This document shows, one piece after another, positions 1 to 11,740 of a stretch of DNA of 64,000 nucleotides. Position 1 is the stretch's first letter, and each line of letters starts with the position of its first letter. The position numbers and the translations under genes are program-made. Origin of the DNA: Dillenia suffruticosa (taxonomy: Eukaryota > Streptophyta > Magnoliopsida > Dilleniales > Dilleniaceae); contig JAVTVX010000004.1 of assembly GCA_033439265.1 (NCBI GenBank), positions 18,985,701 to 19,049,700 of the forward strand, written 5' to 3'. A model generated the notes under the pieces. That model had not been told where the DNA came from. It did no database searches and saw only the letters and a program-made list of their open reading frames with translations.

Positions 1-630
1 AGTGTATGGCGTACTAGATATTGCGTTGAAGGTACTCGAACGTATTGCGCCTTGAGAATGTTTAGCATACCAAGCATAGCACTAAGTGTACTCAAAGGTG
101 TTGTGACTTGAGATTGTATGACAAACCAGCAGTACTCTGAGTCGTTGCTTCTTGAGAGTGTAAGACGTACCAGGCATTTTGCCAAAGGTAGTCAGAGGTA
201 TTATGCCTTGAGAATGTATGACGTACCAGACATTAGGCCGAGGGTATGCCTTGAGTATGTTTAACATACCAGGCATTGTACTGAGGGTACTCGGAGGTGT
301 TACAACTTGACAATGTATGACGTACCAAGCGTTTCGACAAGGATACTCTAAGGCATTGCACCTTTAGAATGTTTAGCGTACTGGGCGTTATTCTAAGAGT
401 ACCTGAAGGCGTTGCATCATGAGAATGTATAACGTATCAAGCATTGTGCCAAGGGTACTGTGTTGCACCTTGAGAATGTTTAGCGTACCGGGTGTTGTGC
501 CGAAAGTACTTTGAGGTGTTGCGCCTTGAGAGTGTATGACGTACTAAGCGTTATGCCGGAGGTATTTGAAGGTATTGCACCTTGAGAATGTATGATGTAC
601 CAGGCATTGCGCCAATGGTACTCATTATTT
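1..630. repeat. Degenerate minisatellite, unit about 55-58 bp
   Basis: About eleven diverged head-to-tail units fill this stretch. Each unit alternates a core close to cttgagaatgtatgacgtac with a segment like caggcattgtgccaaggg and a tract like gtactcgaaggtgttgc. Units vary by substitutions and small indels, and one unit near 250 is shortened. No reading frame runs through several units, so it is not coding. It lies about 140 bp from the truncated Tat-type gypsy element on the minus strand, so it may be the expanded 3' part of that element, but the junction is too decayed to prove this. Confidence 0.8.
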
Positions 631-771
631 GTGCTCTATGACAACTATTCGCAAATGATACAAGTTAGTGCACTTGATTTGGCATAATGTGGTGTTGGAA
701 ATCATAATATTATTATTAAGATATTTAATCAGGAACAAAAAAAGAAGTAAATGAAAACTTTTTATATGTAG

Positions 772-2778
772 CATAGTGCCCTCGGCAAAACAGCGTACAT
801 CATCAGTGTACTAAGCAAGTGGAGTGGAGGGGTCTTGATCACAGTTACGTCAAGAGGTGTCTTGAATTTGATTTTCATAAGCCTCGTGCTTGGCAGTGCC
901 TCCAGGGTATTCAGGCTTAGGTGACCTAAGATTGCATTGTACGGAGATGGGAATTACACCCCGTTGAAAGTGACAGTAGCAGCAGAGTTGTTTGGTGGTG
1001 CTCCTAATGTGACCACAAGTAATTTAACCCCTTTTGGGTATAGCCATTCAACTAAAAGCCCTTTTATAGGTCTGCCATGAGGTTGCAAATGTAAGTGATT
1101 GAAGCTTATTTGCTTGAAGGCACCCTGGTATAAGAGGTCGCGGTCTGCTCCTTGATCGACAAAGACTTTTAACTATGCTATGACAATCAAGAGATCAACA
1201 TGGCCTGATTGAACTCCCATAAGGTCATAATCATCGAACACTATCATAGGTCTCTTGGACATCTGCCTTTCCCAACGCGAGTTGAGAGGACTTCGGTGGA
1301 GGTAGATGGTTTGGCCATATGAAAGATTAGGGCTATAATCATGTTGTCGAAGGGAGCGGTAGTTGGGTTACCCTTAGGTGAAGGAATCACTAGGCTCCTA
1401 TGTGTAGGACCACCCTGTTTGCTTGGTCCCCTGTGGCTTTTGGATCATGATGCTCATTTGTCATATCCCCTTGTCTCTCCCTTTGTGGCACTCGACAATG
1501 GTTATTGTCGTGCTCGTCATGAACAAACCTTTGGAGCTTATCGTCACGGACTAACATCTTGAGTTCATCCTTTAGCTTGGGTACTCATTTGTCAATTGGC
1601 CTTAGTTTTAGTAAAAATGACAGTATAGGATTCAGTCCTTCTTAGCATCGTCGCCTGGAAGGCATCCCGACCATCGTATATTTGGTTTGTCGCTTATCTG
1701 CAACAGGATCTGGCTGGGAGTTTCATTCAATGGCTTATAGTGATTGAACTTGCGATGGGGTGGGAGTGTCGGTTAGTTTTTCTTGGGAGAATGTCGTTAG
1801 GGAGAATGATTGTGTTCATTCCTATTTGATCTAGTTCGACGCTTATCGAATGCTTCTGCTTCTTTGGTAGTTATGTACTTTTTGGCCCGTGACTAAAATT
1901 CTTGTATTGAGTTCAGAGGGTTTTTCGTGATTGAGGTCTTCATGCCCGAAGACCTCAATCCCATTAACAAAGCCGCCAAGCTATGGAATGGTCCAAACCT
2001 GAGACCTATATCATCTCCATTTTGAATTTCTATAGAAAATCCTTCAAAGGCTCATCCTCCCTTTGTTATAGCAAGAGGGAAATGGATTTCCTCTTGGCCC
2101 ACCGATTGATTATAAAATGGGACTTGAACTGTTCCCTCAGCTCGAAAAGCTTTTGATGCCGAATGGCTGCATCAGACATACCTCTTGAAACCATTATCGT
2201 TGTGAAATGTGCTACATTGTCTTGGGTATCAGTCATCTTATCATATCATTCCATGGGGGAAGTAGCATATTCCATGGCATCAGCTCGGCAAAAATTTTCA
2301 AGTCAAAGGGTAAGGTGTAGGTCGCATAGCTGGTGACCTTACTTCATCCTACATTGGCAAGCTTGAGTTTGGCAGCGACAAGATCTTCTACTTGCTTTAT
2401 AAGATCATCATGATCATCATGCTAGGACGTCATTGAGAGCTCTCAGTCTCCTCGGGGGAGAAGTTTATGTAGGCGCTGCAATTTCAAAGCGAGCCTCTCC
2501 ATTTTGGAGTAGTGGAGCCCATTAGGAGGGGTGGGAGTAGGAGTCTGAACTAGTTGGTTTTGTTGCTGAGCTATTTGCGGTTGAACTTGGGCGGCGGATA
2601 CATCTGTAGGGTTGATGGGGACTGAAGTCTAGACAGAGTCTATTGGAGTAGCGGAGTGTCCTTCCATCATAGACGTTACTTTGGAAGTCGTTCTAGTCTT
2701 TCTCTTTGGAGGCGTGGTTCTTTGGGGTACAGAGCATGAGATGGGATTCTTTCTAATCTATTTTTCCATGAATAATGC
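772..2778 (-). pseudogene. Ty3/gypsy (Tat-type) gag-protease, decayed
   Basis: Conceptual translation of the minus strand, with many stops and frame changes, gives the order expected for a Tat-lineage gypsy polyprotein. A candidate gag start lies near 2770, followed by a Pro/Gln-rich N-terminus. A gag core at about 2240-2040 includes residues like QFKSHFI and EDEPLKDFL. The HYKPLNETPSQIL segment precedes the lost zinc-knuckle part (about 1740). A protease linker VFDDYDLMGVQ lies at 1209-1241, the protease-like KVFVDQGADRDLLY at about 1130-1175, and YNAILGHLSLNTLEAL at about 900-945. The protease Asp is kept but the D-S/T-G-A motif reads D-Q-G-A. The element stops near 770, with no reverse transcriptase, RNase H or integrase in the window. 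Family assignment rests on remembered motif patterns, not an alignment. It cannot encode a functional protein. Confidence 0.65.
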
Positions 2779-2849
2779 CACTATGATGGAGGTAGGTTTT
2801 CTCCTCAGATATTTACTTTACCTATCTGAGTAGGAGTCTGAAAATGAGA

Positions 2850-3488
2850 GGTGATCTAAAACTCGATGAGGAATGAAATCTGCAAATACCACCGAAGAGA
2901 GCTCCAATAGAGGAGACTCCGACGCTCAAATCAAAAAGAGTAGTTTTTGAATATGATAAAACAAACTGAGACGAATTGTATCTCAGCTCTGTACTGCCGG
3001 TGTGTTTGGTGTGTAAGGTTACCAAGAACTTACTTGAGTAGCGACCGATGTTGTGCATATATACCCGTGGTCCTTAGACAGTGTCTGGAGTGTTGGGAGC
3101 ATTGAAGCCCTAACTTTCTTATATAGTTAAGGCCCTTTAGAGATACGTTATCTCATTGGTTAGGGAAAGTCCCTGTAGTTGTGGGAGCTTTATGCCTTAT
3201 CTAGCATGCCTACCAAGGCATGTTTCTTTATTTTGAGGGGCTATTCTGAGAATGAGGAAGATTCTTGTCCATGTGAGGAAAGTTTGAATTTACTTAAAGA
3301 TTTATATCCTCCGTGGATTATCCCAAATCATACTTATCACGTTGACTGGATGGACTATAGTTGCAAGGTATATCCATTGAGAAATGAAGTAGAGATGATT
3401 GAGGAGCTAGTTCGGGTTGGTGAACCTGATTTAAAGGACTGAGGGTGAGGTTCTGAACCCTTCGGTAATGGTTCTTGGGCCATGCCTC
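2850..3488 (-). mobile_element. Probable 5' LTR/leader of the Tat-type gypsy
   Basis: On the minus strand this block reads like a plant gypsy LTR promoter region lying directly upstream of the gag remnant. It begins with TG near 3488, has a TATA-like taactatataag at about 3119-3130, and then a segment running into the gag leader at about 2850-2780. Short ORFs on both strands here (for example 3179-3442 plus and 2822-3058 minus) have no recognisable domain and look incidental. No second LTR copy is in the window, so the boundaries are approximate and the call is an inference from position and layout. Confidence 0.4.
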
Positions 3489-3490
3489 AT

Positions 3491-5812
3491 TAGAAATATA
3501 ATCATAACAAACTAATTATACTTTCACACTAACTAAGAGATAAATATTTGAATGTGGATTGTATAAGTTGTTTAAATAAACCTAATAGTACATAAAAAAT
3601 GTAAAGTATGTCCAATAATGTTACAGAAAGCAATATGACATACCCAACAAGATTTAAATCCAATTAATCGAAATGGAAGACCCTGTCATTTATTATGTAG
3701 CTTAAGGACTTCTTTTCCCTTGCTTTTCAATTAACTAACTAACAAAGTAGCCCAAAAATGAAAATACTCACTATAATTTGTTTCTTTCTTCATTTCGAGT
3801 TTTAATTTACTAAGCATAAGATGTTCACAATGTTTCCACCATGCAGGAAATAGGCAAATAGAAGACCAAAGAAATACATAGTTCACATGGTCTTCATTTT
3901 TCTCCTAATAAAACAGTATTAGGCAAGGTTCCCACTATCATGCAATTCAACAAATTTCGTCCACCCTCAGCAGCACTATAAGAAGGTAAATCTCTAATTC
4001 TTTATGAATCTAGGCACTAACAAAAGATTGGGGACCAATGTCATGTTCTACCAAAAGAGGATATTTGAAAATTCTAGATTCATGGAAAGAACAACTCATA
4101 ATTTCTCTCATCAGGATCCCTGATGTATATCCCAACTTTAAGGTTCAGATTGAACCGTAAGCATCTCCTAAACAATTGGTAATATGCGTTTCTCTTTTCG
4201 CAAACTCCTATATTTCTGCCTCTCCTTGTTAAAAGTGACCAGTAAGTAAGTCATGGTATCCTTGCTGAAAGTCACTTGTAAGTAAGTCATGTTGTACCAG
4301 CAACAACCACACCAAAGTCTTATAGTATGCCAAATGTAAAAAGAACTACAACCTTAAGTTTTTGAAAATTTTCTTTCTCATCCCTCATATACACACCGAG
4401 GAACTTGTGACTCTTTAGTAGATAGTCAGGCATGGCAGAACCATAGTTCTCTGAGACAAATATTCTCTTATTAAATAAATCTAAGAAGTCATTTACAAAG
4501 TAAGCCTCTCTTCAAAGGCAAAATATGCATGGCTACAAAACTTGCAATCTTTTTCTACATTTGAAATTCTCTCCAACGGTTTGCAAAATAAAGGTCTCTT
4601 TAGCAGGAGAATATCATTGATAACTGAGAAACACATCGATGTTTTTTATTTGATGCCAATGGAATCTATTAGTCCATGAGTATACCATGCACAAAAATCC
4701 TAAGATTGCAATCTATTAGCTAAGTAAAGATCTTGGTTGGATTTATGAATTTTTCTTCCTAGTCTTGTTATGCTACGACACATCCAATTTTCGTGCTTCT
4801 ATGCAGCCTCTTTAGTGCACTCCAACCATCATGCAAGTGTTTTACATTTTGAACTAGACCCCAATAAATCACTTCTCAATGCCTTAGGATCATTCATTGC
4901 AAATTACTACATCAATAGATAGAATAATATTTCATCATCTCCCATGACCATCCACGAAGAACTCATGACTCATTTCTTCCACTCTGCACTTTTGGCAGAA
5001 GAATCCCATCAGACTTTGTGAGAAAAGAATTTCATTTTCAAAGATATTCTATCATGACAATCACTCCATCCTCATTTTAATTCTCATTCTACAAGAAAAT
5101 CCAAAAACTTAGGAAGGCATTTACTAGCACACAATTTGGAACTTAGATCTCAATGATAATCCCCCACTTCAATTATCCATTAGAAACTTGAAAAAAAAAA
5201 ACTAGTTATCTTTTTCTTGATCTTAGTTTGTTCAAGCTTGGGATAAGTGTAGGTAAATTTTAATGGACATGAACCAAACTATGGCAAGTAATTCATCACC
5301 TAGTAGATAACAGAATACTCTCAATTTATGTCATGAGTTATAAACCCTATGAAATAAAACACTGCTTGTAGGAATCTCTTAATGGACTTTACATGGAAGA
5401 TTCGGAATGCTATAGGTACAACTCAAAAATCAAACTTTTTTTTTAACAAGTGGGTAATGACACTTAGATTTATAAAGAAGAGATGTATAGAACTAAGTAG
5501 GAATATGGACTATGGCTCAATATTTATTGAATTGAGCAGTTTATGGTAGAAACAAAACCATAATAAGGACTTTCCGGCAGCTCCAGATAATTCCAGTTGA
5601 GTTGGAAATTAATAAATAAATAAGTGAAGAACTTAAGTTTATGTCTTGTCCTATGCTCAGATAAATAAAATACATACATGTCACATGTATTTGAGAGCAG
5701 CTACAAACAACATGATGTAATTACACGTACATTTATTGAATTTACCACCAAATAAATTTGCTTCCTTTTTGAACAACTTGCTGCCTTGAATCACAAAATT
5801 GGCCTACCATGC
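3491..5812. other. AT-rich interval, no recognisable gene
   Basis: No ORF of note on either strand, no tandem array, no clear terminal repeats. By position it could be the interior of the minus-strand Tekay-like element whose primer-binding site is at 14627-14638, continuing on the far side of CACTA-1. I could not recognise any gag or pol motif to confirm that. Confidence 0.5.
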
Positions 5813-6039
5813 GAACACTACAACCGAAATGGCAAATGGAGACAGATGAAAACCGTGAGGAAAAAGTGGTAAAACTGTCATAAAGTTTTCTCCGACGGAT
5901 AAAGTTTCAGTTGGATATAAAGGGGTCGGGATAGACCTATGTCGACACTTGTCATGACCGTTGCAGCATGTTAAATTTTCGAACAGTTAGAAAAGTATCG
6001 GTAAAAATCGATGTTATATCATCGGTTGGAAAGAGTGAG

Positions 6040-6510
6040 TAAAATTACAATTTTTATCGTCACTTGTAAAAGGTTAGTAAATATTACTAATTTTGTTGAC
6101 AGTCATTGTATTAGTAAATATTACTACATTTATTGTCGTTTACAGAAATATTATGTTAGTAAATGTTACTACTTTTATTGTTGCTTACAGAGTTATTGGT
6201 CAGTAAATGTTACTACCTTTACTATCGCTTATAGAATTGTTGGGTTAGTAAATGTTATTATTTTTATTGTCGTTTACAAATTAATTGGTTAGTAAATGTT
6301 ACACTTTTATTATCATTTACAGAGTTATTGGTTAGTAAATGTTACTACCTTTACTGTCGCTTACAAAATTATTGGGTTAGTAAATGTTACTACCTTTATT
6401 GTCAGTTACAGAATTATTGGGTTAGTAAATGTTACTACATTTATTGTTGAAAGGATAGTAAATATTACTACTTTTAGTGTCGCTTTTGTTGGTGAGTAAA
6501 TTTTACTACT
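6040..6510. repeat. 45-bp tandem repeat, left subterminal region of CACTA-1
   Basis: About ten units of a 45-bp repeat with a core like ggttagtaaatgttactac followed by tttattgtcgcttacagaa. Because 45 is divisible by three, a long ORF is kept through the array (repeat peptide like GLVNVTTFIV), but this is a by-product of the period and not evidence for a protein. The embedded agtaaatgttact motif is nearly palindromic and is the same motif that is inverted at the other end of the element. Confidence 0.8.
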
Positions 6511-6784
6511 TTTATTATCGTTTAGGATATGTGATTAAAGAGTTGTTATACTTATTATCAGTAACCAAATATTACTATTCTTTTGGTCGGTTATCACAAG
6601 GTTAGTAAATGTTAGGATATGTTAACACAAATATTACTACTCTATCGTTAAAATATTACTACTTATTCTTAAGAAAATGTTACAATTGTAGGTTAGAAAA
6701 GAGTTATGAAAATTATAAATACCGTATCTTAGGAAATGAAGTACCTTTTATAGCATCATGGAATATACGTGATAATATTATAGA

Positions 6785-6860
6785 CATATTACAAAAGAAA
6801 GAATGTTACAGACATATTACAAGAGAAAGAATGTTACAGACATATTACAAGAGAAAGAAA
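6785..6860. repeat. Short tandem repeat, about 27-30 bp period
   Basis: Three near-identical units built on cagacatattacaagagaaagaatgtta-like sequence occur head to tail within CACTA-1. The function is unknown. Confidence 0.6.
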
Positions 6861-7194
6861 AAGATTGTAACTTCCGATTAGTACATATTTTCATATCTTC
6901 TAAAATGAAATATTGATGGCAAAAATGTTGACTTGGAGCACCCAAAAAATTCTAGCATCCGTATCATCCGGTTCCAATTCCAGGATCCACCGTAATGTGT
7001 GGTATCATTCTAGTAATGAAATTAATATAATTATAAGATATATTATAAAAACTTGTACATTTAAATATTACCTTTGGGGATGGACTCAGGAGGTGGTGAT
7101 GATAATGATGGTTGGTTTCAATGTGCACTCTCAGCATCCTAACAATATAAATATAAATAATGTGGATTATTATTCAGAAGTAAAAGTAAGATTA

Positions 7195-7530
7195 TGGTAA
7201 AAAGTAAAGAAATGATTCAAATCCTATTGGTTGATTCAAATCGTTTATTTCAACCGGCAAATATTTTCCTTTTTCTAAATCCCAGACATCTTGACAGCGT
7301 GGGTTGGGCATCTACATTTTCTTTTGAGAACTGGTGCAAATAAAAAATAAAAAATAGATAACAAAGTAATTACAAAGAAATTTATTATTAAAAAAAATGA
7401 TCTATTTTTAAACATAAATATAAACAAAACCAATCTGGAATATTATCTTCGAATAATTGAGATTCTTCAGAGTCAAATTGTTCTTCAGATGGTTCTGATT
7501 CTTTGTGTTCAGCTACAATGGTCATTTTTT
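7195..7530 (-). pseudogene. Possible TnpA-like (Ptta/En/Spm) remnant in CACTA-1
   Basis: Two minus-strand segments look like exons of the second CACTA protein. The first, at about 7530-7395, starts with an ATG and encodes an acidic, Ser/Glu-rich stretch beginning MTIVAEHKESEPSEEQFDSE. The second, at about 7300-7195, encodes RCQDVWDLEKGKYLPVEIN followed by DLNQPIGFESF, which resembles the 'gekipVefNelGqPiG' region found in plant TnpA-like proteins. A TATA-like tract (about 7655-7672 read on the minus strand) lies upstream. There is no continuous frame and no further exon that I can follow, so this is a fragment. Family resemblance is from memory of the motif; confidence is low to moderate. Confidence 0.35.
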
Positions 7531-7587
7531 GTTTATTTCATCTCATATTTTTCATTGAAACTTTTTGGTTGAAAATATTCGAGAGAT

Positions 7588-8286
7588 GTGAGGGAGAAGA
7601 GTTTTTGAAGGAAATGAGAAGTTTCGAATGTTTGTGGAGGGATGAAGGGTTTGTAGTATATATATTTGGTTTAGTACAAAATAAATTTTAGTTTATAGTA
7701 TATATAATTTGTTTGGCGCCAAATAAAATTTTCAAATCCTACCATTTTGCGCCGTTTATCAAATTTTAGTTTTTGAATTTTTTGTTATTTCTCTCTCTTT
7801 TTATAGTTTGAGTAATTAACAGAAAACTTTAACTTTAACGTATTACAATATAATTCCATGAATGAAGTAGTAGTAAGTATTACTACCATGTTACTAGCTC
7901 CGTGAATGAAATATTAGTAAATATTACTACCATGTTACTAGATCCATGAATGAAGTAGTAGTAAGTATTACTACTATGTTACTAGATCCGTGAATGAAAT
8001 ATTAGTAAGTATTACTACCATGCTACTAGAGCCGAGAATAAAGTAGTAGTAAGTATTACTACCATATTACTATATCTGAAATATTAGTAAGTATTACTAC
8101 CATACTATTAGATCCATCAATGAAATAGTAGTAAGTCATAAATGAAGTATTAGTAAATATTATTACAATATTACTATATCGGTGAATGAAATAATAGTAA
8201 ATATTACTACCATGTTACTAAATCAGAAAAGCCGCCCAAGCAAGTGCGCCCGCAAATGCCTGCCCGCAGCACAACCGGTGGCTGAG
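7588..8286. repeat. Duplicated block A, copy 1 (with 44-45-bp array)
   Basis: This block is repeated at 8813-9427. It begins gtgagggagaagagttttt, runs through a TATA-rich leader, then an array of about eight 44-45-bp units of the form gaatgaagtagtagtaagta + ttactaccatgttactagatc, and ends in a GC-richer tail (gcaagtgcgcccgcaaatgcc). Array copy number differs between the two copies. Confidence 0.8.
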
Positions 8287-8344
8287 CCACCCAAGCAAAC
8301 GCCCGCAAATACCCTCGCGGCACAACCTGCGGCGTACCTTATTT

Positions 8345-8812
8345 TAAAATAATAGTTTTATTATTTTAAGTAACTAAACATTTGTATTATTAATATAATC
8401 ATACGAAATCTTTAAATTATATTACTAAATTTGTTATATGAAATTATGAAATTTTGTTACTAAGTTTGTTATATTCAATCATTAAATATATTAAATTTAT
8501 AATTTATATTATATATTGTCATAATATATTTTATTATATTTTTTATGAATATATAATTTTAAATAAAATCATATATTACAAAAAGTCATATATTTTTATG
8601 TTATTATTACTACATTAGTTACATAATTTTATATGATTTATTATTTAAAATAATAACATTTCATACTTAATTTATAATTTAAATTTCGTTATAATTAAGG
8701 AATGTGAGTTCGGATCATGTGCTTTGATGGATTGCATATGATGAATATGATGAGTGTGAGTATGAGTTATTTAAATTAATAATATTAATTGGATATGTTA
8801 ATGTCTAATTTA
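8345..8812. other. AT-rich spacer between duplicated blocks
   Basis: Very AT-rich sequence without ORFs or tandem structure that I can define; it separates the two copies of block A inside CACTA-1. Confidence 0.6.
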
Positions 8813-9427
8813 GTGAGGGAGAAGAGTTTTTGAAGGAAATGAGAAGTTTCGAATGTTTGTGGAGGGAGAAAGGGTTTGTAGTATATATATTTGGTTTATC
8901 GCCAAATAAATTTTGGTTTATAGTATATATAATTTGTTTGGCGTTAAATAAAATTTTCTAAACCCACCATTTTGCCCAATTTATCAAATTTTAGTTTTTG
9001 AATTTTTTGCTATTTACCTCTTTTTTTATAGTTTGAGTAATTAACAGAAAATTTTGATTTTGACATATTACTATATAATTCCGTGAATGAAGTAATAGTA
9101 AGTATTACTACCATGTTACTAGATCCGTGAATGAAGTATTAGTAAGTATTACTACCATACTACTAGATCCGTGAATAAAGTAGTAGTAAATATTATTACC
9201 ATGTTACTAGATCCGTGAATGAAGTATTAGTAAGTATTACTACCATACTAATAGATCTATGAATGAAATAGTACTAAGTCGTGAACGGAGTATTAGTAAG
9301 TATTACTATCATGTTACTATATCCGTGAATGAAATAATAGTAAGTATTACTACTATGTTACTAAATCAGAAAAACCACCCAAGCAAGCGCGCCCGCAAAT
9401 GCCTACAAGGCACAACCGGCGGCTGTG
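8813..9427. repeat. Duplicated block A, copy 2
   Basis: Direct repeat of 7588-8286, same order of leader, 44-45-bp array and GC-richer tail, with scattered substitutions and fewer array units. It is followed immediately by block B copy 1. Confidence 0.8.
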
Positions 9428-9428
9428 C

Positions 9429-9760
9429 CCGCCAAACAACCTATTCAAAATTGAGAGTTTATGTTTCAAGCGAAACCAGCACCAAATGTTGAAAATCTTT
9501 TGCGGACATTTTTTTCCCTCCTTTACAAATTTATTGTAAGGCTTGAATTTTTAATGGGTTTTTAAAAATTTTTATCGTTTAATTTATGGTTATACTTTGG
9601 AATGGAATAGTTATAGTGAATAATGTTGGAGTAATTATAGTGATTACCCTCTCCAATATTTATATGTTTCATATGTGTTATTTTATTGTTAGATTTGTAG
9701 TTTGTAACAGTACATATTTTCATTAGCATTATTTTTCGCTTTATACAAATTTTATACAAT
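9429..9760. repeat. Duplicated block B, copy 1
   Basis: Begins ccgccaaacaacctattc and continues through a phrase like gtttatgtttcaagcgaaac. The same order of sequence recurs at 10599-10940. The two direct duplications A and B overlap in arrangement, implying stepwise segmental duplication inside CACTA-1. Confidence 0.75.
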
Positions 9761-9839
9761 ATTCGAAAATATTTGTTACCAATTGTTACCATTGTTACGA
9801 TATTCTATTATACAAATTTTATATAATTATTGTCTTAGC

Positions 9840-11740
9840 ACTAGTTACATTGGACCAAAATCATTTGTTACCACTTATTATCATTGTTATCACAAAAAAA
9901 ATCATTGTTACCAAAATTAAAATAATTGTTATTATTTGTTACCATTTGTACGAAGAGAAATTAATAATTTTTACCACTTGTTACCATGCGTCCACTTGTT
10001 ACCATTGTTACAATGTTCTATTATACAAATTGTATATAATTATTGTCTTACCATTTGTTATATTGGATCAAGATCACTTGTTACCACTTATTATCATTGT
10101 TAGTACAATAAGAATAATTGTTACGAGAATTAAGTAATTATTACAATTTGTTACTATATGTATGAAGAGGAAATAGTAATTCTTACCACTTGTTACCATA
10201 CGACCCACTTGTTAGATATGTTAATGTATATTTTATATTTTAGAATTTATAATTAAGGAATATGATACTTAGATAGTCGTTATTTGATAATTAAAATGTA
10301 ACCATTCCTTAATAACATTATTTAAATTTAATAATTATTTGATATTAGTAATAGAACATGATTATTGAAATTAGGAAATAGTATTATTTAGTAATATTAA
10401 TATTGATAATTAATTAAGTTGTATAGCATAATAATATTAAATTATAGTAATATAATGTTAATCAAATAAAATTGATAATCATAATTATAATAAATTTATA
10501 AATTTATATTATGAAATAATATAATTTATAGTTATATTACATTGGCCAAACAATATATTTATGCTTCAACTTAATCGAGCGCTAATAGTTGTATTATACC
10601 GCCAAACAACATATTCAAATATTGAGGGTTTATGTTTCAAGTGAAACCAGCGTTAAATGTTGAAAATCTATCCGTGCCTTTTTTCCCTCATTTACAAATT
10701 TATTGGGATGCTTTAATTTTTTATGTGCTTTTTAAAACTTTTACCTCCTTTTTTGTTAAAAATGTATAGTTATAGTTTAGAATATAATAGTTATAATGAA
10801 TATCTGTTGGAGTAGTTATAGTGAATACCCTCTCTAATGTTTATATGTTTCATATATGTTATTTTATCGTTAAGTCAGTAATTTTTAAGAGTTGTTATTT
10901 TCATTAGTATTATTTTCTCGTTTATACAAATTTCATACAGTTTTAAAAAAAATTTATACAAATTTTATAATATTATTGCGTTGCCAAAAATACAATTGCA
11001 CTTGTTATTTGATTTAAATCACCTATGATCACTTCTTTTACCATATGTATCTAATATTTCTATGTATTATTTTCCCATTAACTTTAGCTTAGTAATGTGA
11101 TTTTTTACACTTGTTAGTAATGTGATTTTTAGGACTTGTTATGTTGATTCATACAAACAGATAAATATGTAACATTATTTTTTATATTTTTCAATGTTGG
11201 GTTAGGTTTTGTACAAATTTTATACAAGTTTTATAAAAATTTTATACAATTATTACAATTATTGGCTTTACCAGGTGATTGAGCAATTTTGAAATGCACT
11301 TATTACATTGTTACCATTTATTATTATTTGTTATCACTTATTACCATAACTTGTTAGCATTTGTTGTTCGAAATCACTTGTTACCACTTGTTAGCATACC
11401 TTATTATACAAATTTTACGCAATTATTGTCTCACCACTTAATGCCGGGTGTTGGAGTAATTCATCAAATGCACTTATTACTTGTTACCATTTGTTATTTG
11501 TTAGTTATCACTTGTTAGATAGAGAATATGAATGCACTTGTTACAATTTGTTATTTATTATAGTATTCATAAAAGTATTTTCGGAGAAATCCTCAAAAGT
11601 TTGTTATTTATTATAGTATAATAAAAGTCCACACGGAGCAATCAATCGTCAAATGTGCACTTATTATCTTGTTAATTAGTTATTTATTATAAATCACTTG
11701 TTATCACTTTTTATCATTTGTTTTCACTTCTTATCACTTG
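9840..11740. repeat. Irregular cacttgttaccat-type repeats
   Basis: Phrases such as cacttgttaccacttgttac and ttgttaccatttgttatt recur at irregular spacing on the plus strand, with block B copy 2 (10599-10940) embedded. Short ORFs here are low-complexity Ile/Tyr/Leu-rich by-products. No gene is recognisable. Confidence 0.6.
10599..10940. repeat. Duplicated block B, copy 2
   Basis: Second copy of 9429-9760, beginning ccgccaaacaacatattc, with substitutions and small indels. Confidence 0.75.

Noticed and set aside
2822-3058. 78-codon minus-strand ORF
   Set aside because: Falls in the LTR/leader of the Tat-type element; no domain.
3179-3442. 87-codon plus-strand ORF with a protein-like look
   Set aside because: Antisense within the probable Tat-type LTR; no recognisable domain.
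6011-6499. ORFs with a 15-residue repeat
   Set aside because: The 45-bp minisatellite period keeps a frame open; no other evidence of a protein.
7850-9370. CRISPR-like regular repeats
   Set aside because: Units are contiguous and spacers are not unique. Plant context and transposon boundaries explain them as minisatellite arrays.
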